A stretch of DNA of 7,961 bases, from the NCBI GenBank assembly GCA_902478885.1, contig CABSMS010000092.1:1-7961 (forward strand). Reading direction: 5' to 3'. Origin of the DNA: an uncultured Collinsella sp. GTDB taxonomy: Bacteria; Actinomycetota; Coriobacteriia; Coriobacteriales; Coriobacteriaceae. A program made the translations under genes and the position numbers. This document shows positions 1 to 5,929 of the stretch, piece by piece. The stretch's first letter is position 1; the number at the start of each line of letters is the position of its first letter. Below the pieces are notes generated by a model. It was not told where the DNA came from, ran no database searches, and was given only the letters and a program-made list of their open reading frames with translations.

Positions 1-41
1 AAGGCTATTCGTCGGCAGCGTCAGATGTGTATAAGAGACAG
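1..41 (+). other. Nextera i5 index plus P5-side adapter (library artefact)
   Basis: Not genomic. Positions 9..41 match the 33-nt Nextera read-1 adapter, ending in the 19-bp Tn5 mosaic end AGATGTGTATAAGAGACAG (23..41). The eight bases before it, AAGGCTAT, lie exactly where the i5 index sits in a Nextera molecule, and from memory equal the Nextera XT v2 index S520. Genomic sequence starts at 42. The adapter continues the obg reading frame and adds false residues ending in LLYTSDAADE. Confidence 0.97.
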
Positions 42-229
42 TTAAAGCGGTAATCGATCAGCGAAGACAACTGAGCATCGGCCTGGATGACGACATTGCC
101 GCCACGACCGCCGTCGCCGCCATCGGGGCCGCCCTTGGGGACAAATGCCTCGCGCCTAAACGACATGCATCCGGCTCCGCCGTCGCCGCCGCACACGTTA
201 ATGCGGCTGATATCGGTGAACTGTGACAA
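42..229 (-). CDS. obg: GTPase Obg/CgtA, N-terminal fragment (cut by contig end)
   Basis: Obg is an essential P-loop GTPase that binds the 50S ribosomal subunit and acts in late ribosome assembly and stress control. Only 62 full codons are present. They cover the start of the glycine-rich Obg fold: INVCGGDGGAG, MSFRREAFVPKGGPDGGDGGRGG and SSLIDYRF line up with the conserved KGGDGG, FRREKYVPKGGP and LMDFRY blocks of the family. The G domain lies beyond the contig. The start is TTG at 229..227, chosen because AGGAGG (243..238) lies 8 nt upstream and no ATG fits the family's N-terminus. Codon 63 is half adapter: its first two bases, AA, are genomic, so the apparent Asn may not be real, and everything after it is adapter. 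The gene follows rpmA by 84 nt, an order common in bacteria (rplU-rpmA-obg), but a terminator lies in that gap. Family identity is secure. Confidence 0.93.
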
Positions 230-237
230 CAGAATCG

Positions 238-243
238 CCTCCT
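238..243 (-). promoter_or_regulatory. Shine-Dalgarno site of obg
   Basis: AGGAGG on the minus strand, 8 nt before the TTG start codon of obg. It is a perfect core SD and is what decides the non-ATG start. It begins only 2 nt after the U-tract of the terminator in the same leader. Confidence 0.85.
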
Positions 244-244
244 A

Positions 245-288
245 CAAAAAGAGGGAGACCCTTGAATCCTAAAACTCAAGTGCCTCCC
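245..288 (-). terminator. Rho-independent terminator between rpmA and obg
   Basis: Read on the minus strand, GGGAG (288..284) pairs with CTCCC (257..253), and CTTGA (280..276) pairs with TCAAG (265..261). Between the two stems lie a G-U wobble, a C-G pair and one A-G mismatch. The inner stem can extend by a G-U and a U-A pair, leaving a 6-nt loop (UUUAGG). Straight after the hairpin comes UCUUUUUG (252..245), a typical U-tract. This is a good intrinsic terminator for the rplU-rpmA transcript. It lies inside the obg leader with its U-tract 2 nt from the obg SD, so obg expression would depend on readthrough or attenuation. I see no convincing promoter between rpmA and obg. No pairing energy was computed. 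Confidence 0.83.
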
Positions 289-313
289 ACATATGTGCTC
301 TATGAAGGGTGAA

Positions 314-571
314 TTACGCGTTCGCGAGCGGGCGTACGCTGACCCTGTGCTTGATACCCTTGTGGAACTCAACGGTACCGTCGACCAGCGCGAACAGCGT
401 GTCGTCCTTGCCACGACCAACGTTCTCACCCGGGTGGATGTGCGTGCCGTGCTGACGGACGAGAATCGTGCCCGTGGTTACCGTCTGGCCGGCATAGCGC
501 TTCGTGCCAAGGCGCTGACCGCGGGAGTCACGGCCATTACGGGAGGAACCGAGTCCTTTTTTGTGTGCCAT
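314..571 (-). CDS. rpmA: 50S ribosomal protein L27 (bL27)
   Basis: bL27 is a component of the large ribosomal subunit; its flexible N-terminal tail reaches the peptidyl-transferase centre and helps place tRNA. The protein is 85 residues, the usual size, and begins MAHKKGLGSSRNGRDS, followed by RLGTKRYAGQ, GTILVRQHGTHIHPGENVGRGKDDTLFAL and VDGTVEF, all diagnostic blocks. The start is ATG at 571, with a weak SD-like AGAGTAGG about 8 nt upstream; the stop is TAA. The N-terminus is the short mature form: it lacks the cleaved leader (ending in FFA before SKKG) found on Firmicutes L27, and no gene for the matching protease Prp (YsxB) fits in the 33-nt gap after rplU. It shares the rplU promoter and is followed by an intrinsic terminator. 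Confidence 0.98.
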   Translation of the reverse strand: MAHKKGLGSSRNGRDSRGQRLGTKRYAGQTVTTGTILVRQHGTHIHPGENVGRGKDDTLFALVDGTVEFHKGIKHRVSVRPLANA

Positions 572-604
572 TGTGTATACCTACTCTTTCGTTACGAGTG
601 TAAT

Positions 605-979
605 CTACTCGGCGACGGGAGCCTCGGCAACAGCCTCGGCCTCTGCCTTGACAGCCTTCTTGGCGCGGGACGTAGCCTGGACCTTCACGATCTTCAGCTT
701 GGTGAGCTGCTGACGGTGACCCTTCAGACGACGATAGCGCTTGCGCTTGTGGAACTTGAAGACCAGCTGCTTCTCGCCCTTGAACTGCTCAACGATCTGA
801 GCGGTAACCTTGGCCTTGGCCAGCTTGTCGGGATCGGTGACGATCTTCTTACCATCGTTGAGGAAGATAACCGGCAGGGTGACCTTGTCGCCCTCATTGC
901 CCTCGATCTTCTCGACGGTGATGACATCGTCGGTGGCGACCTTGTACTGCTTGCCGCCCGTGTTAACGATTGCGTACAT
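605..979 (-). CDS. rplU: 50S ribosomal protein L21 (bL21)
   Basis: bL21 binds 23S rRNA and takes part in 50S assembly. The protein is 124 residues. MYAIVNTGGKQYKV at the N-terminus, then GDKVTLPVIFL and FKFHKRKRYRRLKGHRQQLTKLKI (about residues 75 to 97) are the family signatures. The ATG at 979 is chosen over an in-frame ATG at 1000 because it gives the canonical MYAIV start and has AAGGG 9 nt upstream; the longer form would place that SD inside the gene. The stop is TAG. The conserved domain ends near residue 103, and the last 20 or so residues (AKKAVKAEAEAVAEAPVAE) form a low-complexity Ala/Glu tail that E. coli L21 lacks. A promoter lies immediately upstream, so rplU starts a new transcription unit with rpmA. 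Confidence 0.98.
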   Translation of the reverse strand: MYAIVNTGGKQYKVATDDVITVEKIEGNEGDKVTLPVIFLNDGKKIVTDPDKLAKAKVTAQIVEQFKGEKQLVFKFHKRKRYRRLKGHRQQLTKLKIVKVQATSRAKKAVKAEAEAVAEAPVAE

Positions 980-1021
980 GTTTACTTGCCCTTCATGCAT
1001 CAGTTAGTGCAACAGCCGAAT

Positions 1022-1050
1022 ATAGTAGCAGGCGAAAATACCCCCGTCAA
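1022..1050 (-). promoter_or_regulatory. Sigma-70-type promoter for rplU-rpmA
   Basis: On the minus strand, TTGACG (1050..1045) is followed after exactly 17 nt by TACTAT (1027..1022), with TGC directly before it, giving an extended -10. Transcription should start near 1015..1017, leaving a leader of about 37 nt before the rplU ATG. The -35 box overlaps the TGA stop (1049..1047) of the upstream DUF2344 gene, so the promoter is embedded in the end of the preceding operon. No AT-rich UP element is visible upstream of it. Confidence 0.77.
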
Positions 1051-1859
1051 CGAGTATGTGGAGCAAATCCACAAGTTCGCACAGGTATGGGGCTGACGAG
1101 TCGGCCCTCGTCGTCCTCGCATGCTTGATTCTGACGCTCGACATCGTAGGAGCAGATGGTCACGAGGTCTTGCATATCGGTGGAAACAATAGGTGCATCC
1201 ACGCCCGGGGTCAAGCCCTGCAACAAAACATCAGCAGCGGAAAGCAAAATTTCCGGACGCATGGAGCCCTCGTTGTCGGCATGGGTGTCGAGCATGAGCA
1301 CCAAATGGTTCGGGCGCTCCCCCGCCGTGAGCTCATAGCCCACGAGTGTGTGATCCAAATCCAAGCGCTTGCTCTTTTTTCCGCGCGCGTAGTCGATGCC
1401 ATGGTCCGCGCGCAGCGTGTCGAGCGCACGACGCACCTCATCGGCGCTAACGGGCGCCTCGGGGTCCAGATGCAGGTCGATGCGATACGACAGGCGCGTG
1501 AGCTGCGCCGTCAACGCCGGCGTGCGCACGTCGATGTACGCCGCCTCGATAGGCGCCAGATCGGCCGGAGACGCCGCAGACAGGCGCTCAAACGCCTCGT
1601 CGAGCGCCACGAACTCGGTCATAAACAGGTCATACCACTCGCAGGTCGACGACGTACCAACCGGTAGCGCCGAAGAGAAGCCCACGCGCATGTGCGGAGA
1701 GAAGCCCTGCGTGACGGCATAGGGAAGCCCCGCACGGCGCACGATGCGCTCAATGGTATGGATTACTTCGAGATGGCCAAGGTACTTAAGGCGATCGCGC
1801 TTGCCATAGCGAACACGAAGCCTAAAGAGCGAGGGGTTGTCGGTCAGGCGCTCACTCAT
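1047..1859 (-). CDS. TIGR03936/DUF2344 radical SAM-linked protein
   Basis: This 270-residue protein belongs to the uncharacterised family found next to, or fused to, TIGR03960 radical SAM proteins. Typical N-terminal blocks are LRVRYGKRDRLKYLGHLE (about residues 14 to 31), RRAGLPYAVTQGFSPHMRVGF (41 to 61) and ALPVGTSSTCEWYDL (64 to 78). The central part (about 120 to 240) is a mixed alpha/beta domain with a basic patch, RGKKSKRLD (159 to 167). It has no radical SAM cysteine motif, membrane segment or signal peptide, so it is probably a soluble partner. The ATG start overlaps the TGA stop of the radical SAM gene as ATGA, with only a weak SD-like sequence upstream, which suggests translational coupling and a matched protein ratio. 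The function and substrate of the family are unknown to me. The basic residues might suggest RNA contact, but that is speculation. Confidence 0.88.
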   Translation of the reverse strand: MSERLTDNPSLFRLRVRYGKRDRLKYLGHLEVIHTIERIVRRAGLPYAVTQGFSPHMRVGFSSALPVGTSSTCEWYDLFMTEFVALDEAFERLSAASPADLAPIEAAYIDVRTPALTAQLTRLSYRIDLHLDPEAPVSADEVRRALDTLRADHGIDYARGKKSKRLDLDHTLVGYELTAGERPNHLVLMLDTHADNEGSMRPEILLSAADVLLQGLTPGVDAPIVSTDMQDLVTICSYDVERQNQACEDDEGRLVSPIPVRTCGFAPHTR

Positions 1860-3733
1860 GCGCGATCACCCATCAATACATTCTTGGCGTGGAGCGTGGG
1901 GCAGATCCCGCAGCCGGTGCACGACGTGCGGGTGCAGTCGGGAGTCGTGACGCCCTCGAGCGAGCGACGGTACTCGCGCTCGAGGAAGCCGCGCGTGCAG
2001 CCGGGACTCACATGCTCCCACGGCAGGCACCAGTCCAACTCGTAGGGCAGGTGCACAAGCTCATTGAGGTCGATGCCGTTTTTGGCAGCAGCCTCCTTCC
2101 AGTTATCGAGCGAGAAATGCTCTACCCAGGCGTCAAAGCGAGAGCCCGCGCGCCAAGCATCGATGATGACGGGCGTCATGTCACGACCGGCGCGGGACAG
2201 CGCGGCCTCGATGAGCGAGGTCTCGGCATCGTGGTAATGCACGCGGACGGCACGGTTGCGAACGCTCGTGATAAGCAGTTTCTGGCGACGCTTGACGTCG
2301 TCGTAGTCGAGCTGCGGGCACCACTGGAACGGCGTAGCAGCCTTGGGGATAAAGACCGAAACCGAGATGGACACCGAGATCGAGCCGCGACGAGCCTTGG
2401 GCACCACGGAACGACCGAGCTCCAGTACGTGATCAGCCAGATTGGCGATGGCCACGATGTCCTCGTCGCGCTCGCCGGGAAGGCCCATCATAAAGTAGAG
2501 CTTCATGCGGTTCCAGCCGGCCTCGAAGGCCGCCTTGGCCGCACGGTCCAGGTCCTCCTCGGTCACGTTCTTGTTAATGATGTCGCGCATGCGCTGGCTG
2601 CCGGCCTCGGGCGCGAACGTCAGGCCGCCCTTCTTTTCGCCGGCAACCGACTCGGCCATATCCACGCCAAACGAATCCAGGCGCTGCGACGGAATAGACA
2701 CGCGAATACCCGTATCCTCCAGGCGACGGTTGAGCCTGCCGAGCACGTCGCGAATGCAGGAGTGGTCGGTCGTGGAGAGCGAGGTCAGCGACACCTCGTC
2801 ATAGCCGGTCTTTTCCAGACCCTGAATCACCGACGAGACGATCTGGTCGGCCGAGCGCTCGCGCACCGGGCGATACGTCATGCCGGCCTGGCAAAAACGA
2901 CAGCCGCGGGCGCAGCCGCGCAGGATCTCGATAGACAGGCGGTCGTGAACCAGCTGCGCGTAGGGCACGCACGACTGCGACAGCGGATTCGTGGCGCCGA
3001 AATCCTCGACGACGCGCTTGTAGACCACAGGCGACGCATCCTTGCCCTCACGCGGAACGGTGTAGCCATGCGGCGAGCAGGGCTCGTCGTGACGAACTTC
3101 ATAGAGCGACGGCACGTAGTTGCCGGCAATGGATGCAAGCTGCTCGACAATCTGCGCGCGCGGGACCCCTTCGTCACGCAGGCGGCGATGCAGCTGGCAG
3201 GTCTCGAGCAGCGATTCCTCGCCCTCACCGATGAGGATGGCATCGAAGAAGGCCGCGTACGGCTCGGGGTTGTACACCGAGGGGCCGCCGGCGATGATGA
3301 TGGGGTCGTCTTCACCTCGGTCGGCCGCCAACAGCGGAATGCCAGCGAGGTCCAAAGCCTCGAGGAAGTTCGTCACCGCCATCTCGTGCGGCACATGCAG
3401 ACCGACGATATCAAACGAAGCGACCGGCGCTGCACCCTCGAGCGAGAGCAGCGGGATGCCCGCCTCGCGCATGGCGTCACCCATATCTGGCCACGGCACA
3501 TAGCCACGCTCGCAGGAGATGCCCTCGGCCTGGTTAAGGATGTTGTAGAGGATAGCGATACCCTGGTTGGGTAGACCGACCTCGTACACATCCGGGTAGA
3601 TCAGGCAGCAACGGTAGTCGGCATCGGCCTTGGAAAGCGTACCCCACTCGTGATCGATATAGCGGCTCGGCTTCTCGACCTTGGCGAGCAACGGCTCAAT
3701 TAAATGAAAACAATCTTGGTACGGAACGCGCAA
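1856..3733 (-). CDS. TIGR03960 family B12-binding-like radical SAM protein
   Basis: A 625-residue probable radical SAM enzyme of unknown substrate. Residues about 40 to 205 form a cobalamin-binding-like domain (DVYEVGLPNQG, DIVGLHVPHEMAVTNFLEAL, IIIAGGPSVYNPEPYAAFFDA, LIGEGEE), but I do not see the DxHxxG motif that ligates B12, so cofactor binding is doubtful. The radical SAM core starts at about 265, with CARGCRFC supplying the CxxxCxxC cluster ligands C274, C278 and C281; later blocks are LTFAPEAGSQRMRDIINKN and KLYFMMGLPGE (411 to 421). The C-terminus has a second cysteine cluster (C600, C605, C608, C611; CX4CX2CX2C) that could hold another Fe-S cluster or zinc. The start is TTG at 3733, with AGGGG 7 nt upstream; it leaves eight residues before the conserved LIEPLLAKVEKPSRYI region. 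The gene follows the DUF697-like gene by 10 nt and overlaps the DUF2344 gene by 4 nt. Family assignment is firm; function is not known. Confidence 0.9.
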   Translation of the reverse strand: MRVPYQDCFHLIEPLLAKVEKPSRYIDHEWGTLSKADADYRCCLIYPDVYEVGLPNQGIAILYNILNQAEGISCERGYVPWPDMGDAMREAGIPLLSLEGAAPVASFDIVGLHVPHEMAVTNFLEALDLAGIPLLAADRGEDDPIIIAGGPSVYNPEPYAAFFDAILIGEGEESLLETCQLHRRLRDEGVPRAQIVEQLASIAGNYVPSLYEVRHDEPCSPHGYTVPREGKDASPVVYKRVVEDFGATNPLSQSCVPYAQLVHDRLSIEILRGCARGCRFCQAGMTYRPVRERSADQIVSSVIQGLEKTGYDEVSLTSLSTTDHSCIRDVLGRLNRRLEDTGIRVSIPSQRLDSFGVDMAESVAGEKKGGLTFAPEAGSQRMRDIINKNVTEEDLDRAAKAAFEAGWNRMKLYFMMGLPGERDEDIVAIANLADHVLELGRSVVPKARRGSISVSISVSVFIPKAATPFQWCPQLDYDDVKRRQKLLITSVRNRAVRVHYHDAETSLIEAALSRAGRDMTPVIIDAWRAGSRFDAWVEHFSLDNWKEAAAKNGIDLNELVHLPYELDWCLPWEHVSPGCTRGFLEREYRRSLEGVTTPDCTRTSCTGCGICPTLHAKNVLMGDRA

Positions 3734-3740
3734 CGGAAAA

Positions 3741-3745
3741 CCCCT
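3741..3745 (-). promoter_or_regulatory. Shine-Dalgarno site of the radical SAM gene
   Basis: AGGGG on the minus strand, 7 nt before the TTG start at 3733. Its first two bases are the last two of the TAG stop of the upstream gene (3746..3744), so ribosomes finishing that gene are placed directly on this start. It is the main support for the TTG call. Confidence 0.62.
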
Positions 3746-4673
3746 AAGCAGCGAGATCTGATGCGTCCTGATAGGACGCCATAGGACGGGTAGCGCCCGC
3801 GACCGTGGTCACCAGATCGCGAGCGCGGGAGAACGTGGCAGTGACCACCTCGTTGGCACGGCTGTAGTCGACATCGCGCTCGTAAAGCGAAACGAGCGCA
3901 CGGCCCATGCCATAGGTGCCCGCGGCAGCAGTGAGCGCCTTGACGGCAAACCCAATATGCGGCGTCTGTTTAACGAGCGCGCGGGTGACCGCGCGGATCA
4001 CAAGACCGCCGGCAAGCACGCCCGCGACCTCGTAGCCGCGCTCAGGCTTAATGCCACGTCCAAAGACGGCAGCAAGCTCAAAGAGCATGCCAACCTGCGC
4101 CAGCGCCATAACGGGATAATCGGCGCCAGGCAAAAACACCAGCGCACCGGTCGCCATATTGGTGAGCGCGCACGAGGTGATGATACGATTGGCCGCCGCG
4201 ATACGCATAAAGGCAAAGTTCGCCGCAAAAGCCGTTTCCTTATCGGTGCGATCGAGAATCCAGCGGGCAAGCGTCTCGAGCAGATACGTCTTATCGGTTG
4301 CCGCAACCACACCGAGCATGAGCGTGGACTCCTCGATAAACGGCACCTCCACAGCTGACTCGGCAAGCACGCACACGGGCGCGCCGGCGATCACGAGCTC
4401 CTGCACAGCACTCTCCAAGCGGTCGGAACCACACGAGAGCACCAGCACCACATCGGTATCGGTCTTTGGAGCAATTCGCTCCTCCCCTAGACGCTCGACG
4501 CGCACAATGCCCGAGGTCGTCTGCGGCACAAAGGCGTCACGCACCGTCTCGGCCAGAAAGCGCGAGGCGGACGAATCCAGATAGACCGAGACGCGCACCG
4601 GCGTATCGGAATCCTTCTTAACGGACGCGCCCATCTTAAAAGCGCGGGTCAGCTTATCTACGGGAATTTTCAT
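3744..4673 (-). CDS. Unnamed protein with DUF697-like hydrophobic C-terminal half
   Basis: I do not recognise a named gene for this 309-residue protein. The N-terminal part (about 1 to 145) looks like an alpha/beta fold: a basic start (MKIPVDKLTRAFKMGASVKK), beta-strand-like VRVSVYLD, DVVLVLSC and PVCVLAE, with no P-loop or other catalytic motif. The C-terminal half is hydrophobic and helical (about 156 to 204, 214 to 234 and 239 to 263). The pattern AANRIITSCALTNMATG, FLPGADYP, AQVGMLFELAAVFG and AAGTYGMGRALVSLYE resembles DUF697 domains, which occur in YcjF-like proteins and behind some small GTPases. The helices are weakly amphipathic, so membrane association is likely but integral insertion is uncertain. 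The start is ATG, preceded by a strong SD, GGAGGGG (4686..4680), 6 nt away. It lies 18 nt after rodA and 10 nt before the radical SAM gene, so it belongs to the elongation operon. A role linked to the RodA-PBP2 complex is inferred from position only. Confidence 0.82.
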   Translation of the reverse strand: MKIPVDKLTRAFKMGASVKKDSDTPVRVSVYLDSSASRFLAETVRDAFVPQTTSGIVRVERLGEERIAPKTDTDVVLVLSCGSDRLESAVQELVIAGAPVCVLAESAVEVPFIEESTLMLGVVAATDKTYLLETLARWILDRTDKETAFAANFAFMRIAAANRIITSCALTNMATGALVFLPGADYPVMALAQVGMLFELAAVFGRGIKPERGYEVAGVLAGGLVIRAVTRALVKQTPHIGFAVKALTAAAGTYGMGRALVSLYERDVDYSRANEVVTATFSRARDLVTTVAGATRPMASYQDASDLAA

Positions 4674-4691
4674 AGCAAACCCCTCCAGCGG

Positions 4692-5918
4692 TTACGCGGC
4701 GCCCGAACGATGCCGCCATATGGATTGTACGATACCCACCGTCAGCAGCTGAATCATCATCGAAGACGAACCGAAGCTAATAAACGGTAGCGGAATACCG
4801 GTAATCGGCATCATGCCGATGCACATGCCGATATTTTCGAAGGTCTGGAACGCCCACATGCCAACGATGCCCACACACGAAAGACGCAAAAACAGCGACT
4901 CACACTTAAAGGCCACGCGAATCGTCGAAAAGATCAGCAGCACGTAGAGGCACAGGAGCAAAAAGGAGCCGCAGAAGCCAAAGGTCTCGGACAGGAAGGC
5001 GAAGACGAAGTCGGTGTGGAACTCAGGCAGAAAGCCGCCGGCCGACTGCGTCGCATGGCCCAAACCCTTACCAAAGAAGCCGCCCGATCCAACGGCGATA
5101 AGCGACTGCTGCAGGTTGTAGGCATCGTCCGAATCGGCATTATCGGGGTCGATAAAGACCGTCAGACGGTTCATCTGATACTGCTTGATGAGCACATCGT
5201 GGCCGAGCAACGAATCAAAGACCGAATCGAGCGCCAGGACGAGGGCCACCAGGCCCACGAGCAGGGCCAGCGTCGACAGTACCCATTCGCGGCGTGCACC
5301 GCTCATACAGATGACGATGGCGCCCGAAACAAGCACGACCAGGCCCGAGCCCAGGTCGCCCATGGCAACGACGGCCAAAAACGGAATGGACAGCATGCCG
5401 CAGAGCTTGACGTAGTCGCGAACGGTATCGATGCGACCGTTATACTGCGAGCCAAGCGTGGCAATAAAGAAGATGGTGATGAGCTTGGCAAGCTCAACCG
5501 GCTGGAATGTCAAGCCGATACCGGGAATCTTGATCCAGCCCGTCATGCCCAGACCGCCCGTATAGGACAGGCCCGGAATCTTGGGCGAGAAGATCACGAT
5601 CAGGTCGATGACGAGCAACGCCGTCGAGAAATTGGAAATACCGCGCAAGTCGGTACGCCAGACCAACACCGCCAGCACCGCCCCGATGCCGATTCCCAGC
5701 AGATGGCGTGAGAACGAGGCATCGGCCTTAAACTGCGAAGCCGACCAGATGATGATGGCACCGTAGGCGACGAGCGCCACAGTAGCCACGAGCACACCGA
5801 TATGCACCTTTTGGCGAAACGTGCCGCGCGAGGCCGAAAGTTGCTTGTTGACGCGGTCCAGGCTGCTGCGAGAGCCGGTCTTGGTTGAACGGAACAGATC
5901 CGCCGGAGAAAAATCCAT
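4692..5918 (-). CDS. rodA: Peptidoglycan glycosyltransferase RodA (SEDS family)
   Basis: RodA polymerises lipid II into glycan strands during side-wall growth, together with the transpeptidase PBP2. The protein is 408 residues with about ten hydrophobic segments and a longer than usual charged cytoplasmic N-terminus (about 1 to 36). Family signatures are GWIKIPGIGLTFQPVELAKL (127 to 146), YQMNRLTVFIDP (247 to 258), QSLIAVGSGGFFGKGLGHATQ (271 to 291), LPEFHTDFVFAF (297 to 308) with the essential-type Asp at D303, and NIGMCIGMMPITGIPLPFISFG (362 to 383). That last block and the RL..F.DP block favour RodA over FtsW, as does pairing with mrdA. Small departures from consensus are QPVE for QPSE and MGDLGSG where QPDLGT is common. 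The ATG at 5918 follows AGGAGG (5929..5924), and the mrdA stop codon overlaps that SD, so the two genes are translationally coupled. The stop is TAA. Confidence 0.96.
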   Translation of the reverse strand: MDFSPADLFRSTKTGSRSSLDRVNKQLSASRGTFRQKVHIGVLVATVALVAYGAIIIWSASQFKADASFSRHLLGIGIGAVLAVLVWRTDLRGISNFSTALLVIDLIVIFSPKIPGLSYTGGLGMTGWIKIPGIGLTFQPVELAKLITIFFIATLGSQYNGRIDTVRDYVKLCGMLSIPFLAVVAMGDLGSGLVVLVSGAIVICMSGARREWVLSTLALLVGLVALVLALDSVFDSLLGHDVLIKQYQMNRLTVFIDPDNADSDDAYNLQQSLIAVGSGGFFGKGLGHATQSAGGFLPEFHTDFVFAFLSETFGFCGSFLLLCLYVLLIFSTIRVAFKCESLFLRLSCVGIVGMWAFQTFENIGMCIGMMPITGIPLPFISFGSSSMMIQLLTVGIVQSIWRHRSGAA

Positions 5919-5923
5919 CGCAA

Positions 5924-5929
5924 CCTCCT
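5924..5929 (-). promoter_or_regulatory. Shine-Dalgarno site of rodA, overlapping the mrdA stop
   Basis: The minus strand reads TAGGAGG at 5930..5924: the TAG stop of mrdA runs directly into the AGGAGG SD of rodA, 5 nt before its ATG. Ribosomes ending on mrdA therefore finish on the rodA initiation site, which fits co-translation of the two halves of the PBP2-RodA synthase. Confidence 0.85.

Noticed and set aside
288..297. Perfect 10-bp palindrome CACATATGTG between rpmA and obg, as a possible operator
   Set aside because: It is short, occurs once, and abuts the terminator stem. Chance or a part in RNA folding is as likely as a protein binding site.
980..1000. Alternative upstream ATG for rplU, adding MHEGQVN
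   Set aside because: The canonical L21 start MYAIV is at 979 with an AAGGG SD 9 nt before it. The upstream ATG would lie only about 15 nt from the predicted transcript start and has no SD.
293..1096. A 267-codon open frame on the plus strand across rpmA, rplU and the start of the DUF2344 region
   Set aside because: It is antisense to two ribosomal protein genes of certain identity, and its Leu- and Val-rich, unfamiliar translation has no domain. It also runs through the promoter region.
1889..3574. A 561-codon open frame on the plus strand
   Set aside because: It lies wholly antisense to the well-supported radical SAM gene, has no recognisable domain, and is rich in Arg, Ala, Gly, Val and His, as expected for the opposite strand of a GC-rich gene.
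3957..4358. Overlapping open frames on both strands inside the DUF697-like gene
   Set aside because: They have no start-site support or recognisable domain, and they overlap a gene whose frame has a strong SD and fits neatly between its neighbours.
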